This document shows, in pieces, positions 51,101 through 60,487 of a stretch of 64,000 nt of DNA. Source of the stretch: a virus; the IMG/VR virus record IMGVR_UViG_3300023174_000002, positions 1 to 64,000 of that record. One strand, written 5' to 3'. The first letter of the stretch is position 1, and every line of letters starts with the position of its first letter. The position numbers were made by a program, and so were the translations under genes. The notes beneath the pieces were generated by a model, which saw only the letters and a list, made by a program, of their open reading frames with translations, was not told the origin of the DNA and did no database searches.

Positions 51101-53013
51101 GTTTTTAAACAAAAATCATAAATCTTTATATCGCCTTGAGGTATTTGCGGTTTAACAACGTATAAGTAAGTACTTGAAGGCCCTGGGTATGACCAGTACA
51201 CATTAAAATTAGTACCATTGGGTTGGTGATTAGTATTTTGATTTTGTAAACTAGCGTATACTACTCCGCCATATTTAACTAAATCACCAATAGCATATGT
51301 GCCAGTACTTGACCAAGGTTGAGCAACTAGTGATAAACTTGCAAAGTTTTTCTGATAATAATACGTTTTTATATTATAAGGTATAACAGTATCAGTAGGA
51401 TTAAGAGTAGGGGTTCCTGCTGATAGTGTAAGTCTACCTCCTTGTCCAATACTAATAGTATGCCATTGGTATAGTGTTGGGTAGTCTGGATTAGTACTGG
51501 TTTCGGGAAAATCAATAGGTGTTGGAACAGACACTATCCAATTTTTAACCTGACTATTTAATAAATTTGAGCTAACTGCTGTAGCATACGCACCTTGAGT
51601 AACCCATGTATTATTTATACTTACGCCGTCTGCTTGATAATGAGGCTTATATTGAACTTCTATATCTGTTCGTGCAGTATGAATTGAACCATCTTTTACA
51701 TTAACTGCTCTACAACCCTGTGGAAATGTAAAACTGAGTGCCATGCTGGTAACTTGATCAGTTAAATTAATTTCAGTCCAAGGGTTTCCAAGCGTATCAT
51801 TATTTACTAACTCTACTGGACCACCTGCACTTGCATATACTTGTTGAATTTCTTGACCATAAATACTGTTAAAACTATCTTGATCTTCTGTTGGATAACC
51901 GTATAGATGTGCTGGAGCTAATTGGCTTAGTGTACCAGTAGTTAAGTCGTTGTAAAAACTAGTCAGTGGTATAGTACCAATTTGCAAATCTTCAATTGCT
52001 AATGGGCCAAATCCCCAAATTAATAGTGTGGTAATATTATTACTATTTTCTAGACTATGAATATATGGTTGTGCACCAAGTATACCTGTCATGCGTACTT
52101 TGCCTAATACAACAGGAATTGCTCCAAATCTATTCATCTGGTTACTTGTACCATTGAATAAATTTAAGGTGCCTGGTGTACCAGGATCATTTACACTAGG
52201 ATTTCTAACCGGTGCAATTGCATTGATTAATCTGCCACCAATATAACTAATTGCAAAAGCTGTAGCTACATACGCTGCAGTATATGCAAGTGTACCTTGA
52301 GCCCCTGCCATTAACGCAACTTGTGGAGCAAAATATGCTACGGCTACAACTAATGCAATTGTTGCTAAAGCTCTTACGGCACGTTTACCTGCTAGTACCC
52401 TATATGCAATAGTTTCGCCCGGCAATAATGTTTTAGTATGCCAGTGTGTTTTATCTACTGGTACGCCATCAACAAGTATAATAATTCTTTCAAATAATCT
52501 ATCACCAATTTGATATTTTTGTTTAATATAAACACTTAATTCTTCTAGAGTTTTTCCAGCTATTACCCAATCTGTAACTACTTCTTGAGTTCGTAGTGGA
52601 TGTGGCGCTCCAGTTAGCTGAACTGTTTTAGAAGAGTATCTATAAATACCTTCTAGTCGTTTTGACCAATTAGAATTATTTAATGATTCAACTATACTGG
52701 TTTGACCCTCATTGATATGTAAAAAATTATTGTTACCAATGTAAATACCAATATGAGTAGGCTGACCTAAAATTTTAAATACGCATAAATCTGGTATTTC
52801 TGGCGTAGTAACCAATTGCCAAGACTCTTTTTGAATATTTACTAGTTCACGAATATTTTTGCCACTGTCACCATCATAGTCTTCGATTAAACTTGGTAAA
52901 TCAATGCCAAATTGTTCCGAATATATTAGACGTGCTAATCCCCAGCAATCCGTACCAGAATGCTCTCTGCCATTATGTTTATAAGGTAATCCTATGTACT
53001 TATTATGCCACAT
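48139..53013 (-). CDS. Tail tip protein: NlpC/P60 + gpI-like + gpJ-like fusion
   Basis: The 1624-residue product joins three lambda tail tip functions. Residues 1-130 are an NlpC/P60 peptidase domain: HNGREHSGTDCWGLARL (nucleophile Cys23), and PTHIGIYIGNNNFLHI (His near 87) equals gpK. Residues 135-260 match gpI with a hydrophobic segment (ATIALVVAVAYFAPQ). The rest resembles gpJ: RNPSVNDPGT, LNLFNGTSNQMNRFGAIPVVLG. A CBM5/12-like insert (WSSTGTYAIGDLVKYGG) lies near 568. Fibronectin-like repeats form the C-terminal third. It would cap the tail, cut peptidoglycan and contact the receptor. Confidence 0.85.
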   Translation of the reverse strand: MWHNKYIGLPYKHNGREHSGTDCWGLARLIYSEQFGIDLPSLIEDYDGDSGKNIRELVNIQKESWQLVTTPEIPDLCVFKILGQPTHIGIYIGNNNFLHINEGQTSIVESLNNSNWSKRLEGIYRYSSKTVQLTGAPHPLRTQEVVTDWVIAGKTLEELSVYIKQKYQIGDRLFERIIILVDGVPVDKTHWHTKTLLPGETIAYRVLAGKRAVRALATIALVVAVAYFAPQVALMAGAQGTLAYTAAYVATAFAISYIGGRLINAIAPVRNPSVNDPGTPGTLNLFNGTSNQMNRFGAIPVVLGKVRMTGILGAQPYIHSLENSNNITTLLIWGFGPLAIEDLQIGTIPLTSFYNDLTTGTLSQLAPAHLYGYPTEDQDSFNSIYGQEIQQVYASAGGPVELVNNDTLGNPWTEINLTDQVTSMALSFTFPQGCRAVNVKDGSIHTARTDIEVQYKPHYQADGVSINNTWVTQGAYATAVSSNLLNSQVKNWIVSVPTPIDFPETSTNPDYPTLYQWHTISIGQGGRLTLSAGTPTLNPTDTVIPYNIKTYYYQKNFASLSLVAQPWSSTGTYAIGDLVKYGGVVYASLQNQNTNHQPNGTNFNVYWSYPGPSSTYLYVVKPQIPQGDIKIYDFCLKTGTGLFGTPVDYRGTVDVNYSGLNLTIVNNSTSGLDWVQSTPTAVAVTLNGGKLLGLTTNYQTGAENLIFNSTSFSNVNAYSSSTNTLSTWSPLLISSGVWATSGNNVIDLNAAVTFPTTGYYNIEMAVVGSATLYVAGSDYSSPGNSNDDLSLVATPVGSGTPGIGSILPEYTAGTSKLPLNPEDITPVLNIENNFFGTRFTTSLNVTQGVRNLRLISRGDASFSAGGNSYAGRVALKITYIAGGDLNPNPQTTNTISIGIAGTYEKRKDPFNYTYWFYNLPKAQYDIRVRRANTDKDEEGDLRLFNTVQVNSLTGFSNNGPTTNPPGCYLAKSAIRLESTGKINGTVDGINALVTTKTYDWNGTGWNNTNPNIPVNTLSNGTNWIPNQATNNPASLFIYVLTHCANAYAIPVTRVSAEIDLLKLQEWHTFCFVKKLAFNNVITNTQSVMDTLRDICAAGLASPAIVNGKWTVVIDRPRQYVTQHFTPHNSWGFESTKAIPRLPDALRVTIQDESKAYQPDEFFVYREGFTESTAKIYEQINFPGVTNKAQAIYLAKFHLAQAKLRPETYSINVDFEHLVCTRGDLVRVSHDIPEWGIGTGRIIKIENPTANTTKLTLSEEFYIEPSKIYIIRIRTIQGAIVKTFSTPVTIGAPQYTNEITIGEQLLTLSTPPTVDNLYMLGITTTLVPTTYTDSQELVVLSVETQNNNTAKLTLTDYSPTLYDDNFANDVFLPNITGSHTDVLIQRIVQTPIIIDTSSDPLYAVQISPGVYQNTLIVAIGHPTGLPALATKIQLAIVEADAQFNDDTLTGVMTVDKSQSAFTVPGLISSTGYKLKTRYSNATGSIVGPWSYPPVTVSITGKTGGNYLEPPIVDVLLDDHYIYVTPQNFDLLENSDFKTFEYRVYRNPGTGDFWELGSGLDDIKTVQSRGPGRINLIEFSLGTGINPTPRLTYTGVQYRVACRTVDTNNNYSRTSSLGVVTVTHIK

Positions 53014-54023
53014 TAGAACAATCCTGGAAAATATTTTGGGGAAAAATTATAGGCAGGAAAAGGTTCTGTACTATAATTAATCATGCTAAGCTGAAGGTTA
53101 ACGCCTTGAGCACTGTAAGTTACGCCGGTTATATAAAAATTTGAAAAAGATGCTTCTACATAACTGGGATTATCAGATAGTACAAGTTGTAGTAGGATTT
53201 TAGCAGGCGAATTTAAGTTAGTTCTAATAAATTCAATTAATTCTTTATTAGCATAATTAATACTAATATTACAACTAGAACTGCCATCATCGCTTTCACC
53301 TGGCAGCGTAATTTCCATTGGAAAATAAATAAAAGTACTATTAGTAATAAAATTACCACCAGTATTATAAGCACTATTTAAGGTATACTGTGCAAGAAAT
53401 CCAGCACTACCACTAGTAATTATTTCTCTAGGTGTAACATAGGCCCCGCCTTTTATACCAATTACTGTATGCGTAACCCTGCTTGGACCCCAAGTACTAG
53501 TTGCTGTAGTTTTAAACTGTTGGTTAATATAGTCTCTGGTTGACTGATCTAGCGATGTGGCATCCCAACTACCAATAGATACCAACTTTCCAGTTGGTAT
53601 GTTTTGAAGAGCACTTTTAAGTTGTTGAGAATTACCGGCACCATAAGTATCATAGGTATTAGTACTTTCAACGGCAAAAGTAGTTGGATTTATTACCATA
53701 ACACTGTGGCCGCGACCAAAAGTATAATTAACTGTTGTGCCGTTAATTTTAAAATAACTATATAATGGGCTTGTAGTACCATCAAAGTCGCTGCTTTGAA
53801 CGTCTACAGTACCTAAACTATTAGCTCCACCTACCATACTAACACCGTATACCACATCCGTATCAGTAGTATATTCGTTTAGTCTTTGTGTAAAATTATC
53901 GGCTAAATGTAAAACTTCAGTTGTATTATCTTTAGGGTCGTATACAGTTAATAATAATATTACTGCCTCTTCAGTTTCTGAAGAGTACATAGCCTGTATA
54001 GCTGATTGGCTTAATCCTCTCAT
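53013..54023 (-). CDS. Minor tail protein (DUF1833/gpL-like)
   Basis: The 336-residue product begins RGLSQSAIQAMYSSETEEAVILLLTVYDP, where EAVILLLTVYDP is typical of phage DUF1833 tail proteins. An insert in the middle (about 90-200) has a beta-alpha flavour with a phosphate-loop-free sequence (VSIGSWDATSLDQSTRDY). The last 100 residues end LSMINYSTEPFPAYN. It lies between the gpM-like protein and the tip fusion, in the order expected for gpL. It overlaps both neighbours slightly. Confidence 0.75.
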   Translation of the reverse strand: MRGLSQSAIQAMYSSETEEAVILLLTVYDPKDNTTEVLHLADNFTQRLNEYTTDTDVVYGVSMVGGANSLGTVDVQSSDFDGTTSPLYSYFKINGTTVNYTFGRGHSVMVINPTTFAVESTNTYDTYGAGNSQQLKSALQNIPTGKLVSIGSWDATSLDQSTRDYINQQFKTTATSTWGPSRVTHTVIGIKGGAYVTPREIITSGSAGFLAQYTLNSAYNTGGNFITNSTFIYFPMEITLPGESDDGSSSCNISINYANKELIEFIRTNLNSPAKILLQLVLSDNPSYVEASFSNFYITGVTYSAQGVNLQLSMINYSTEPFPAYNFSPKYFPGLF

Positions 54024-54391
54024 GGCAATATTTCAAAAGTTAAACTAGCACTCCAGTATCCGGGTGCTAGGTATGTTAGTGTGTAAAATTCACCTTCGCC
54101 TTGAGGTATAATTCTGGCTTCTACTGTAGTTCCCAACAATCGTGGATGTGGAAAGTTAAACCTTGCCACACCACGAATGTCGCTTTTTATAAAAGTTTCC
54201 AAAGTTTGCGTTTGCGCTGTAGTTAGGATAAAGCTAAGATTCATAGTGCTAGTTCTAGCATTACGCCTGCGAACCTTAGCAGGACCCATATCCATAGGAC
54301 TTCTAATAACACCTACTTGTACTGTTTCCTGAAAGCCCTTTTGTGGTACTTGTGGAAAACCATTTGCAGTAGGCCAATTAATAACAGCCAT
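54020..54391 (-). CDS. Minor tail protein (gpM-like)
   Basis: A 123-residue beta protein (WPTANGFPQVPQKGFQETVQ; MDMGPAKVRRRNARTS; FNFPHPRLLGTTVEARI; GYWSASLTFEILP) with the features of lambda gpM-type tail tip adaptors. It lies straight after the tape measure gene and four bases into the next gene, the standard order tape measure, M, L, K-I-J. No cysteines. Confidence 0.78.
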   Translation of the reverse strand: MAVINWPTANGFPQVPQKGFQETVQVGVIRSPMDMGPAKVRRRNARTSTMNLSFILTTAQTQTLETFIKSDIRGVARFNFPHPRLLGTTVEARIIPQGEGEFYTLTYLAPGYWSASLTFEILP

Positions 54392-54394
54392 AGA

Positions 54395-57300
54395 TTATCT
54401 CCTTGCTAGCGCAGGTCTATTACCATATACTGCACCCATAGTTTGTTGTAGTGTACTATTTTTACTAGCAACTTGTCTTGCTACTATATCACCAATAGTT
54501 ATTTCAATACTGCGATTACCACGACCATCTGTAGCTTCATTAGTCTGTACTTCTGCACTAGTATTATTATTAATAACAATATTTACATGAGATCCAGCGT
54601 TGCCGCCATCAGTTCTAACTCCAAGATTGCCGCTACTATCTCGCATTAGTGGCATAATGGCTTCGGGACCGGCTTCACCCATTAAACCAGTGCCTTGAGC
54701 AAATTTAAACATAGTAGGTTCATTTACTACGCTGTTAGTAAAACTACCGCCTCTAGCAAATGGGTGTACAGTATAACCTTCTTCAAATGCTCCGCCTTTG
54801 GCAAACTTATTACTACGCTCATCAAAAGCAGCACCTTTAGCAGCAAAACTAAAAGCATCCATTGCATATGTGCCGCTAGAGCCAGTAACACTACCTGCAT
54901 TACCACCAAAAAAGCTACCAAAAATATTTGATAAACTAAATCCACCACCGCCACTAGCAGCACCTTGACCAGGTATAGCAGGACCGCCAAGACCTAAACC
55001 AGGACGAATATGTTGTTGATATTGTTGAAATAAGAACAGTCGTAATTCATACCTAGCTAAATCTTTGATAAAACTATCAATTAAGTCGCTAAAATTGCCT
55101 TTACCGGTATTAACAAAATCAATAATAGAATCTGCCATGCCATCAAACATTTTAATAAATGCATCATTATAAGCTTTTTGGCGTTCATTCATAGAATATT
55201 GCAAATCCATTGCAGCTTTTCTACCTGCCATAGTTTGTGCAATATTTTTCATCTCATTTTGATGAGATTGCTCAATAAATTTAGCTTTATCATTTAATAG
55301 GGTTAAATCAGCATTTGCATCGGCTGCTAAAGTTCTTTTAATTGCGGCAGCATTTTCTAATTTTGCCTGTGTATAGCGATCATCTTCGGCTCGTTTAGCA
55401 GCAGTTGTATCTGCTTCTAGTTTACCATAATCAATAATTTTTTGTTGGTCTTGAATTTGTTGTGGTGTTAACATATTAAGACTTTGTTGTGCTGATAACA
55501 TTTGGCTCTTATTATCTAAAGCAATTTGAGTTGCTTTATTTCCTTGTTCAGCCAAAGTATTTTCCATCTGTAGTCGCTGTAAATCCCCAGCAAGTTTATT
55601 ATTAATTACAGCTTGTGCTTGTTTTACTTCAAAACTTTTTTGATCTAATCCTAAAGACTTTCGTAAATTATCTATTCTGACCTGCTCATTATTATATGCA
55701 GTAGGGTCAAAATCTATACCAGCAATAGCAGACTTTATTTTTAACTCTACCATTAGTCTTTGATTAATTAGATCTATATCATCAAGTTCTTGTTGGCGAC
55801 GTCTAAAGCCTTCGTCTGCAATTTCTTTTTCTAGAGCTAAACGGTTTTCTAAAACTTTATCGGTTAGATAGGGCATATTGCTATCACTTAAACTATTAAG
55901 TTCTTGCTGTGATTTTAATCTAGCCATTGCAGCATCAGCTAATTTATTTTCGTATTCTCTAACTTGTTTTAGTAGATTAATTTCTGCATTTCGTGCATCT
56001 AGAAATTTTTGTTGTATATTATTTTTAGCATTAGCGGCGCTAGCACTCTCAAACTCTAGTTTTAATCTACCTTGAGCACGTTCGTATTCTGTAACCTCAG
56101 ATGTTTTATTAGCTGCTTTAGCTTGAGCAATTTTTGTTTGAAAATCAAGATACTGTTTAACGTAATTATCTTGCAATGAATTTTGTTGTTGCTGATAATC
56201 TAACTCAGTTCTACGTTCTTGAGTTAATTTTTGTGCAGCTGCTAACTCTGTTCCAGTTAATAAACCAGCATTATTATATAACTCTGTAACACTAGTTAGA
56301 TAGGCAAGATCTTGCCGTTGCTGTTGTATGGCAATATCGCGCATCTTATTTTGATGTTCAATTTCACGAGTAATAGCTGCATAAGCCCTACTAATTTCTT
56401 CTTGAGCTTTTTTAATTTGTGCAAGCTGATCTTGTTGTTTTTGTTGATTTTCTAGAGTATTTTTTTGACTTACTAAATCAGTTCTGCTTTTTTGAACAGC
56501 AGCCAACAACTCTTTATCAGCACCATTTTTCTTTAATTGTTGAATTCTTAAGTCATCTTGAGCAATTTTATCAGTAATTGCTTTCATAGCAATTTCATTG
56601 TCTTTTAGCCTAACTGCATCTTCTAGTTGATCTCTACGTAACTTACCGCCTTCGCTTAAAAAGTCTAGTGATATACCTTCGCGATTAAAGGACTCTAACT
56701 CAAATTGTGCTTGTGTACGTTCCGCGGCTAATATACGTCCTCGTACTGCTTGTTGTTCTTGCAAAACACCTAATTGTTTTTTAAGTGATATTTCACTAGC
56801 TTTTCCATTTAATGCAGCATTTTGTGCATTAATACCTTGATTAATTTGCCTAGATTCCATTGCATAACGTAATGCTGCTGGAGATAAGTTTTTATCTTCT
56901 GGTCCAACGTCTTTGCCTTTTTGAACTGATTCTAGTACTTTACTTAAATCTTCTTGAGCTTTTTTATTTGCTCCTCTAGATTCTGTTGTAGCACCACCTG
57001 CTAATTCTTGTTTAATAGCTTCCAACTGTAAAAGTTGTTGCTCTTGAATAATTTTTGCTTCAAGTCCTTGTCTAACAATATTAGCTGTTAAATTTAACTG
57101 TTCTTTTTGAATAGCAAGATCTTTTGAATCTAATCTTGCTTGAGCCTCTGCCGTACCTGGGCCGCTCATACCACTTATAATTGCTCGTTCAATTCCTACT
57201 TGAGCTTGTCGCCTAGCCAATTCAGTTTTTTTATCTAATATGTCAAATGCTCGGGTAAGTATAACATCTACTATATTATTTAGTTGACCTTGAATTTTAC

Positions 57301-59977
57301 CAATACTTTGTTCTTTGATATTAATACTAAAATCTATTGCTCCAAGAGTTTTTTCTAGTTTATTTTTGTTATCTTGTAACTCTTTCTTATCAGTACCAGT
57401 TGCAGTTTTTAATTTTTCGGCATTATCAATAAGATCTTGTTGTATTCTTACCCTATCTTGTTGCAATACATTTAATGTTTTTGAATTATCAATTGTGTCC
57501 TTAGTTTGTTTTGCTAACTCTTGAAATTCTACACCTAATAACTGTAGTGCTACTGGATCTTTAAATACGTCTTGTAAAGCCATAGCAGCTGTTTGCGCAT
57601 CTTCGAAAGTTTTACTTAACTTTAGCCCCAAATCAATAGCATCAAAAGCAAATTTACTAATAGGATCACTTTGTAATAAACTATTTTGTAAATTTTTTGA
57701 ACTAGTACCTACTGCTGTAAGGCTTTCTTTTACTGCTTTAAGTGCTGAATTATATTCTTGCAACTTACCTACTGCGGGGCCTAATGCTTCATTAGCATCT
57801 TTTACAGTTCTGGCTAATTTATTTTCATCATATATATTATCTAAACTATTTTTAATAGCGTCAGAATCAAGAGCCGTAGTACCTAAAATATTTTGTAGTT
57901 TTACTTTAAGTGCTTCTTTTCCTGGGCCTTCAGGAATTGTTTTTAGTGTATTAACAATTGATTCTGCTGCAGTTTTTTGAAACTGAGGAATTTTTCCAAG
58001 ACCAAAAAAATCACCAACACTATCAAGAATAGTTTCTACTGGGCCGCGTTTCTTTAAATATGCTTGAAAATCATCAACTGAACTTTTTAAGCCTTCAAAT
58101 AATTCATTAGCATTTGTTGCTACTGCATTAAAATTTGTAGAATTAACGTTTTCAGCAAAACGCTTCATTATCTTATCAGTTAAGCTTGAGGTTTCACCTA
58201 GAGCGTCAAGACTACTACTTAACTTACTTGCTTCTGTTTCTGCACGACTAAAATAACTAGTAATAATAGCTATTGTAGTTATTACTACTTGAATAACAAA
58301 AAATATTCTATTTAAAGCTGCGGCTAAAAGTTCAGCAGTAGTGGCAGCAATAACCATAACACCACGAACTCTTGTCAAACCTTTTTCAAAAAAATTTAAA
58401 CCAACAGTATTTGTATCAATAGTTTGCTTTAAATTTCTGTAAGCATCCCTAACGCCTAAAACTTGAGTGTCATCTCCCGCTGCGGCAACAGTTTGTGCCA
58501 TAAATGCTTTTTGTCTAGCTTGTAAACTGACTCGTTCACGTAAGCTAGCTTCAATATTTGGGGCTTCTGCTGCTGCATCATATTTACTGTTTGCGTCGGC
58601 AAGGGCTTTACGAGCTGCTATTAATCTTTCGTAAATTAACAGTTGTTTTTCTAACCTATCTGCAGTATCTTGCAAAACTTTTCTGTCTGCTTCGCTAACA
58701 TTTAAGCCTTGTTTTCTAAGATCAACAATTTTTTGTTGTATTGCAGTAGTAGTGTCTTTGCCAAGTTCTTCCGAACCTTTTAACCCTTTACTAAGTGCAC
58801 CATAAATTCTTTGATCTTGCGCGTCTTTAGCACTAGCATAGGCTTTATCTTTGGCTAAAAAATCTTGTCTGGATTTTTCATAAGCTTTTAAAGCCTCGTC
58901 AAGATTTTCTTTTAGCTTTGGTATATTATATTTTGCCTCAATTTTTTGTGCAAAAGCATCACCAAAACTTACGTTAATTTCTGTAGCACGACGTTTTGCT
59001 ACTTCTGCTGCATCGTTTACAGCCTGTCGCCATTGACCTAATGCAGGCAAAGCCATGCCTATAATTTTTGTGCCAATTAAAGCAAGCGCTGCTACTAATG
59101 CGGTTGTATTATTTGTAAAAAATTCTACTACTGGTACTAAAAATGTATTGAGTAGTTTAGTGCCTTGCAAAGCAATATTACTTAATGCTGCTGCTAGTTT
59201 TTCATAAGGATTAGCAGGAATGTTAACATCATTAAATTTGTCTTTTGCTTCCTTTAACACAGCGTTAGCAAAAGCTTGACGACGTTCAAAATCTGTTAAA
59301 CTACCAACGCTTTTGCCAACACTACGAGCATAGTCTGTAACTGCTTTGTCTAGTTTAGTAAATAAACCTAGTTCGTCCAGCAATTCAGGTTCTATTTTTG
59401 TAATACCACGAGTTAAACGGCTAATAGCTTCAGCCGTATCAATACCAATAGTTTGGCCAGCCTTTTTAGCTGCATCAGCTAATTGTAGCATTTGTTTACT
59501 ACTTAGACCACTAGTAACACCTTTAGCAGCGGCACCCATTGCTTCTTTAAAATTAAGCGCACCATCTGTAGCAGCAACTAAGTTTTTAGCCAATGCATTA
59601 ATAGCAACACCACTAGTAATACTTAGTTGTGTTAGTGCATTTTCTTGTATAGCTGCATTATATCCATCGCGTAAAAAATTAAAAGCAGTGGCAGCAGCAT
59701 AAGTATTAGCAGCAAGTGTTGCGTATAGGCGAACTAATCCACCAAGACCTTGCTGTTCATTAGCAAAGTCTCTGGCACTAGCACCAGTTAAGCCGCTGGC
59801 GCCACGAGCACGACCATACTGCATACTGTCAGCACTAGCACCTACTTTACTGTATTCTTGTGCTTGCCTTACAGCTTTGCCTAACTCTTTGTTAAGTTCT
59901 TTGGTATCATTAATACTTGCTTCTAAACTACCGTCAGACTTGACTTGTAGTTTAATATTTACGGTATTACCTGCCAT
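54395..59977 (-). CDS. Tail tape measure protein
   Basis: The 1860-residue product starts with a tape measure-type N-terminus (NTVNIKLQVKSDGSLEASIND), followed by an Ala/Gly-rich helix region. Hydrophobic segments lie near 288-310 (NTTALVAALALIGTKIIGMA) and 545-575 (IFFVIQVVITTIAIITSYFS). Coiled coils rich in Gln, Lys and Glu occupy about 700-1600. A Gly-rich C-terminal region ends ANKSNSTLQ-like. At roughly 1.5 Angstrom per residue, a tail of about 280 nm is inferred. Strong promoter and GGAG ribosome site precede it. Confidence 0.95.
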   Translation of the reverse strand: MAGNTVNIKLQVKSDGSLEASINDTKELNKELGKAVRQAQEYSKVGASADSMQYGRARGASGLTGASARDFANEQQGLGGLVRLYATLAANTYAAATAFNFLRDGYNAAIQENALTQLSITSGVAINALAKNLVAATDGALNFKEAMGAAAKGVTSGLSSKQMLQLADAAKKAGQTIGIDTAEAISRLTRGITKIEPELLDELGLFTKLDKAVTDYARSVGKSVGSLTDFERRQAFANAVLKEAKDKFNDVNIPANPYEKLAAALSNIALQGTKLLNTFLVPVVEFFTNNTTALVAALALIGTKIIGMALPALGQWRQAVNDAAEVAKRRATEINVSFGDAFAQKIEAKYNIPKLKENLDEALKAYEKSRQDFLAKDKAYASAKDAQDQRIYGALSKGLKGSEELGKDTTTAIQQKIVDLRKQGLNVSEADRKVLQDTADRLEKQLLIYERLIAARKALADANSKYDAAAEAPNIEASLRERVSLQARQKAFMAQTVAAAGDDTQVLGVRDAYRNLKQTIDTNTVGLNFFEKGLTRVRGVMVIAATTAELLAAALNRIFFVIQVVITTIAIITSYFSRAETEASKLSSSLDALGETSSLTDKIMKRFAENVNSTNFNAVATNANELFEGLKSSVDDFQAYLKKRGPVETILDSVGDFFGLGKIPQFQKTAAESIVNTLKTIPEGPGKEALKVKLQNILGTTALDSDAIKNSLDNIYDENKLARTVKDANEALGPAVGKLQEYNSALKAVKESLTAVGTSSKNLQNSLLQSDPISKFAFDAIDLGLKLSKTFEDAQTAAMALQDVFKDPVALQLLGVEFQELAKQTKDTIDNSKTLNVLQQDRVRIQQDLIDNAEKLKTATGTDKKELQDNKNKLEKTLGAIDFSINIKEQSIGKIQGQLNNIVDVILTRAFDILDKKTELARRQAQVGIERAIISGMSGPGTAEAQARLDSKDLAIQKEQLNLTANIVRQGLEAKIIQEQQLLQLEAIKQELAGGATTESRGANKKAQEDLSKVLESVQKGKDVGPEDKNLSPAALRYAMESRQINQGINAQNAALNGKASEISLKKQLGVLQEQQAVRGRILAAERTQAQFELESFNREGISLDFLSEGGKLRRDQLEDAVRLKDNEIAMKAITDKIAQDDLRIQQLKKNGADKELLAAVQKSRTDLVSQKNTLENQQKQQDQLAQIKKAQEEISRAYAAITREIEHQNKMRDIAIQQQRQDLAYLTSVTELYNNAGLLTGTELAAAQKLTQERRTELDYQQQQNSLQDNYVKQYLDFQTKIAQAKAANKTSEVTEYERAQGRLKLEFESASAANAKNNIQQKFLDARNAEINLLKQVREYENKLADAAMARLKSQQELNSLSDSNMPYLTDKVLENRLALEKEIADEGFRRRQQELDDIDLINQRLMVELKIKSAIAGIDFDPTAYNNEQVRIDNLRKSLGLDQKSFEVKQAQAVINNKLAGDLQRLQMENTLAEQGNKATQIALDNKSQMLSAQQSLNMLTPQQIQDQQKIIDYGKLEADTTAAKRAEDDRYTQAKLENAAAIKRTLAADANADLTLLNDKAKFIEQSHQNEMKNIAQTMAGRKAAMDLQYSMNERQKAYNDAFIKMFDGMADSIIDFVNTGKGNFSDLIDSFIKDLARYELRLFLFQQYQQHIRPGLGLGGPAIPGQGAASGGGGFSLSNIFGSFFGGNAGSVTGSSGTYAMDAFSFAAKGAAFDERSNKFAKGGAFEEGYTVHPFARGGSFTNSVVNEPTMFKFAQGTGLMGEAGPEAIMPLMRDSSGNLGVRTDGGNAGSHVNIVINNNTSAEVQTNEATDGRGNRSIEITIGDIVARQVASKNSTLQQTMGAVYGNRPALARR

Positions 59978-60037
59978 AGCATCTCCAGGTTATCTTATGT
60001 AGAATTTTAAATATTCCACACATTTTTATGTAGCTTC

Positions 60038-60066
60038 ATTATAACATATGGGCTACTTTATGTCAA
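60038..60066 (-). promoter_or_regulatory. Leftward sigma70 promoter P9
   Basis: On the reverse strand, consensus TTGACA, 17-base spacer, TATAAT, about 60 bases before the tape measure ATG, directly after a terminator. Gives the tail tip operon its own transcript. Confidence 0.93.
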
Positions 60067-60087
60067 TACCGAAATTTTTAAACAATA

Positions 60088-60125
60088 AAAAAGCTCGTCC
60101 AGTTTGTTAACTGGACGAGCTTTTC
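60088..60125. terminator. Terminator after the tail chaperone genes
   Basis: AGCTCGTCCAGTT pairs with AACTGGACGAGCT over 13 positions around TGTT, with A-run and T-run on either side. It works on both strands. The stop codon of the frameshift product lies in its loop, so translation could open the hairpin. Confidence 0.93.
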
Positions 60126-60487
60126 TTTTTGCTGTTTATATCTTCTTGACGTATATTATCAATTATCTTAATTAGTTGAAATACAATATTTCTATCGCTA
60201 GGATCAATGTCGCAGAAATTAAAAATTTCAGTAATGCCTGTTAGGGATTTTCCTAAATATACGCCATTCATGCCGTCCCAATCGTCTCGCATAAATTTGT
60301 AGACGTTAAGTGCTTGTTGTACATCTAGTGGAAAGTCATCAAATTCTACAGGTATTTCAGATTCTACAGGTTCGCTACCTAGCTGTTCACACATTTCAAA
60401 ATATGCTTCCTTAGTCATAGCCAAAGAACTATTTTGTATGTAGTTTTTTAGCAACTCAGTTACTTCGTAGAGCTGCCTGTAGAAAAG
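60107..60487 (-). CDS. Tail chaperone frameshift extension (gpT-like part)
   Basis: This frame has no standard ATG near its start. A TTG at 60454 is possible, but the frame is -1 to the chaperone frame and is open from the GGGAAAC heptamer. The extension encodes 126 residues beginning LFYRQLYEVTELLKNYI, giving a fusion of 257 residues. It includes MTKEAYFEMCEQLGSEPVES, FDDFPLDVQQALNVYKFMRDDWDG and a Lys/Ser tail. In lambda, gpGT binds tape measure and tail tube through this part. The fused chaperone is expected at a few percent of the short form. Confidence 0.85.
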   Translation of the reverse strand, partial: LFYRQLYEVTELLKNYIQNSSLAMTKEAYFEMCEQLGSEPVESEIPVEFDDFPLDVQQALNVYKFMRDDWDGMNGVYLGKSLTGITEIFNFCDIDPSDRNIVFQLIKIIDNIRQEDINSKKKSSSS

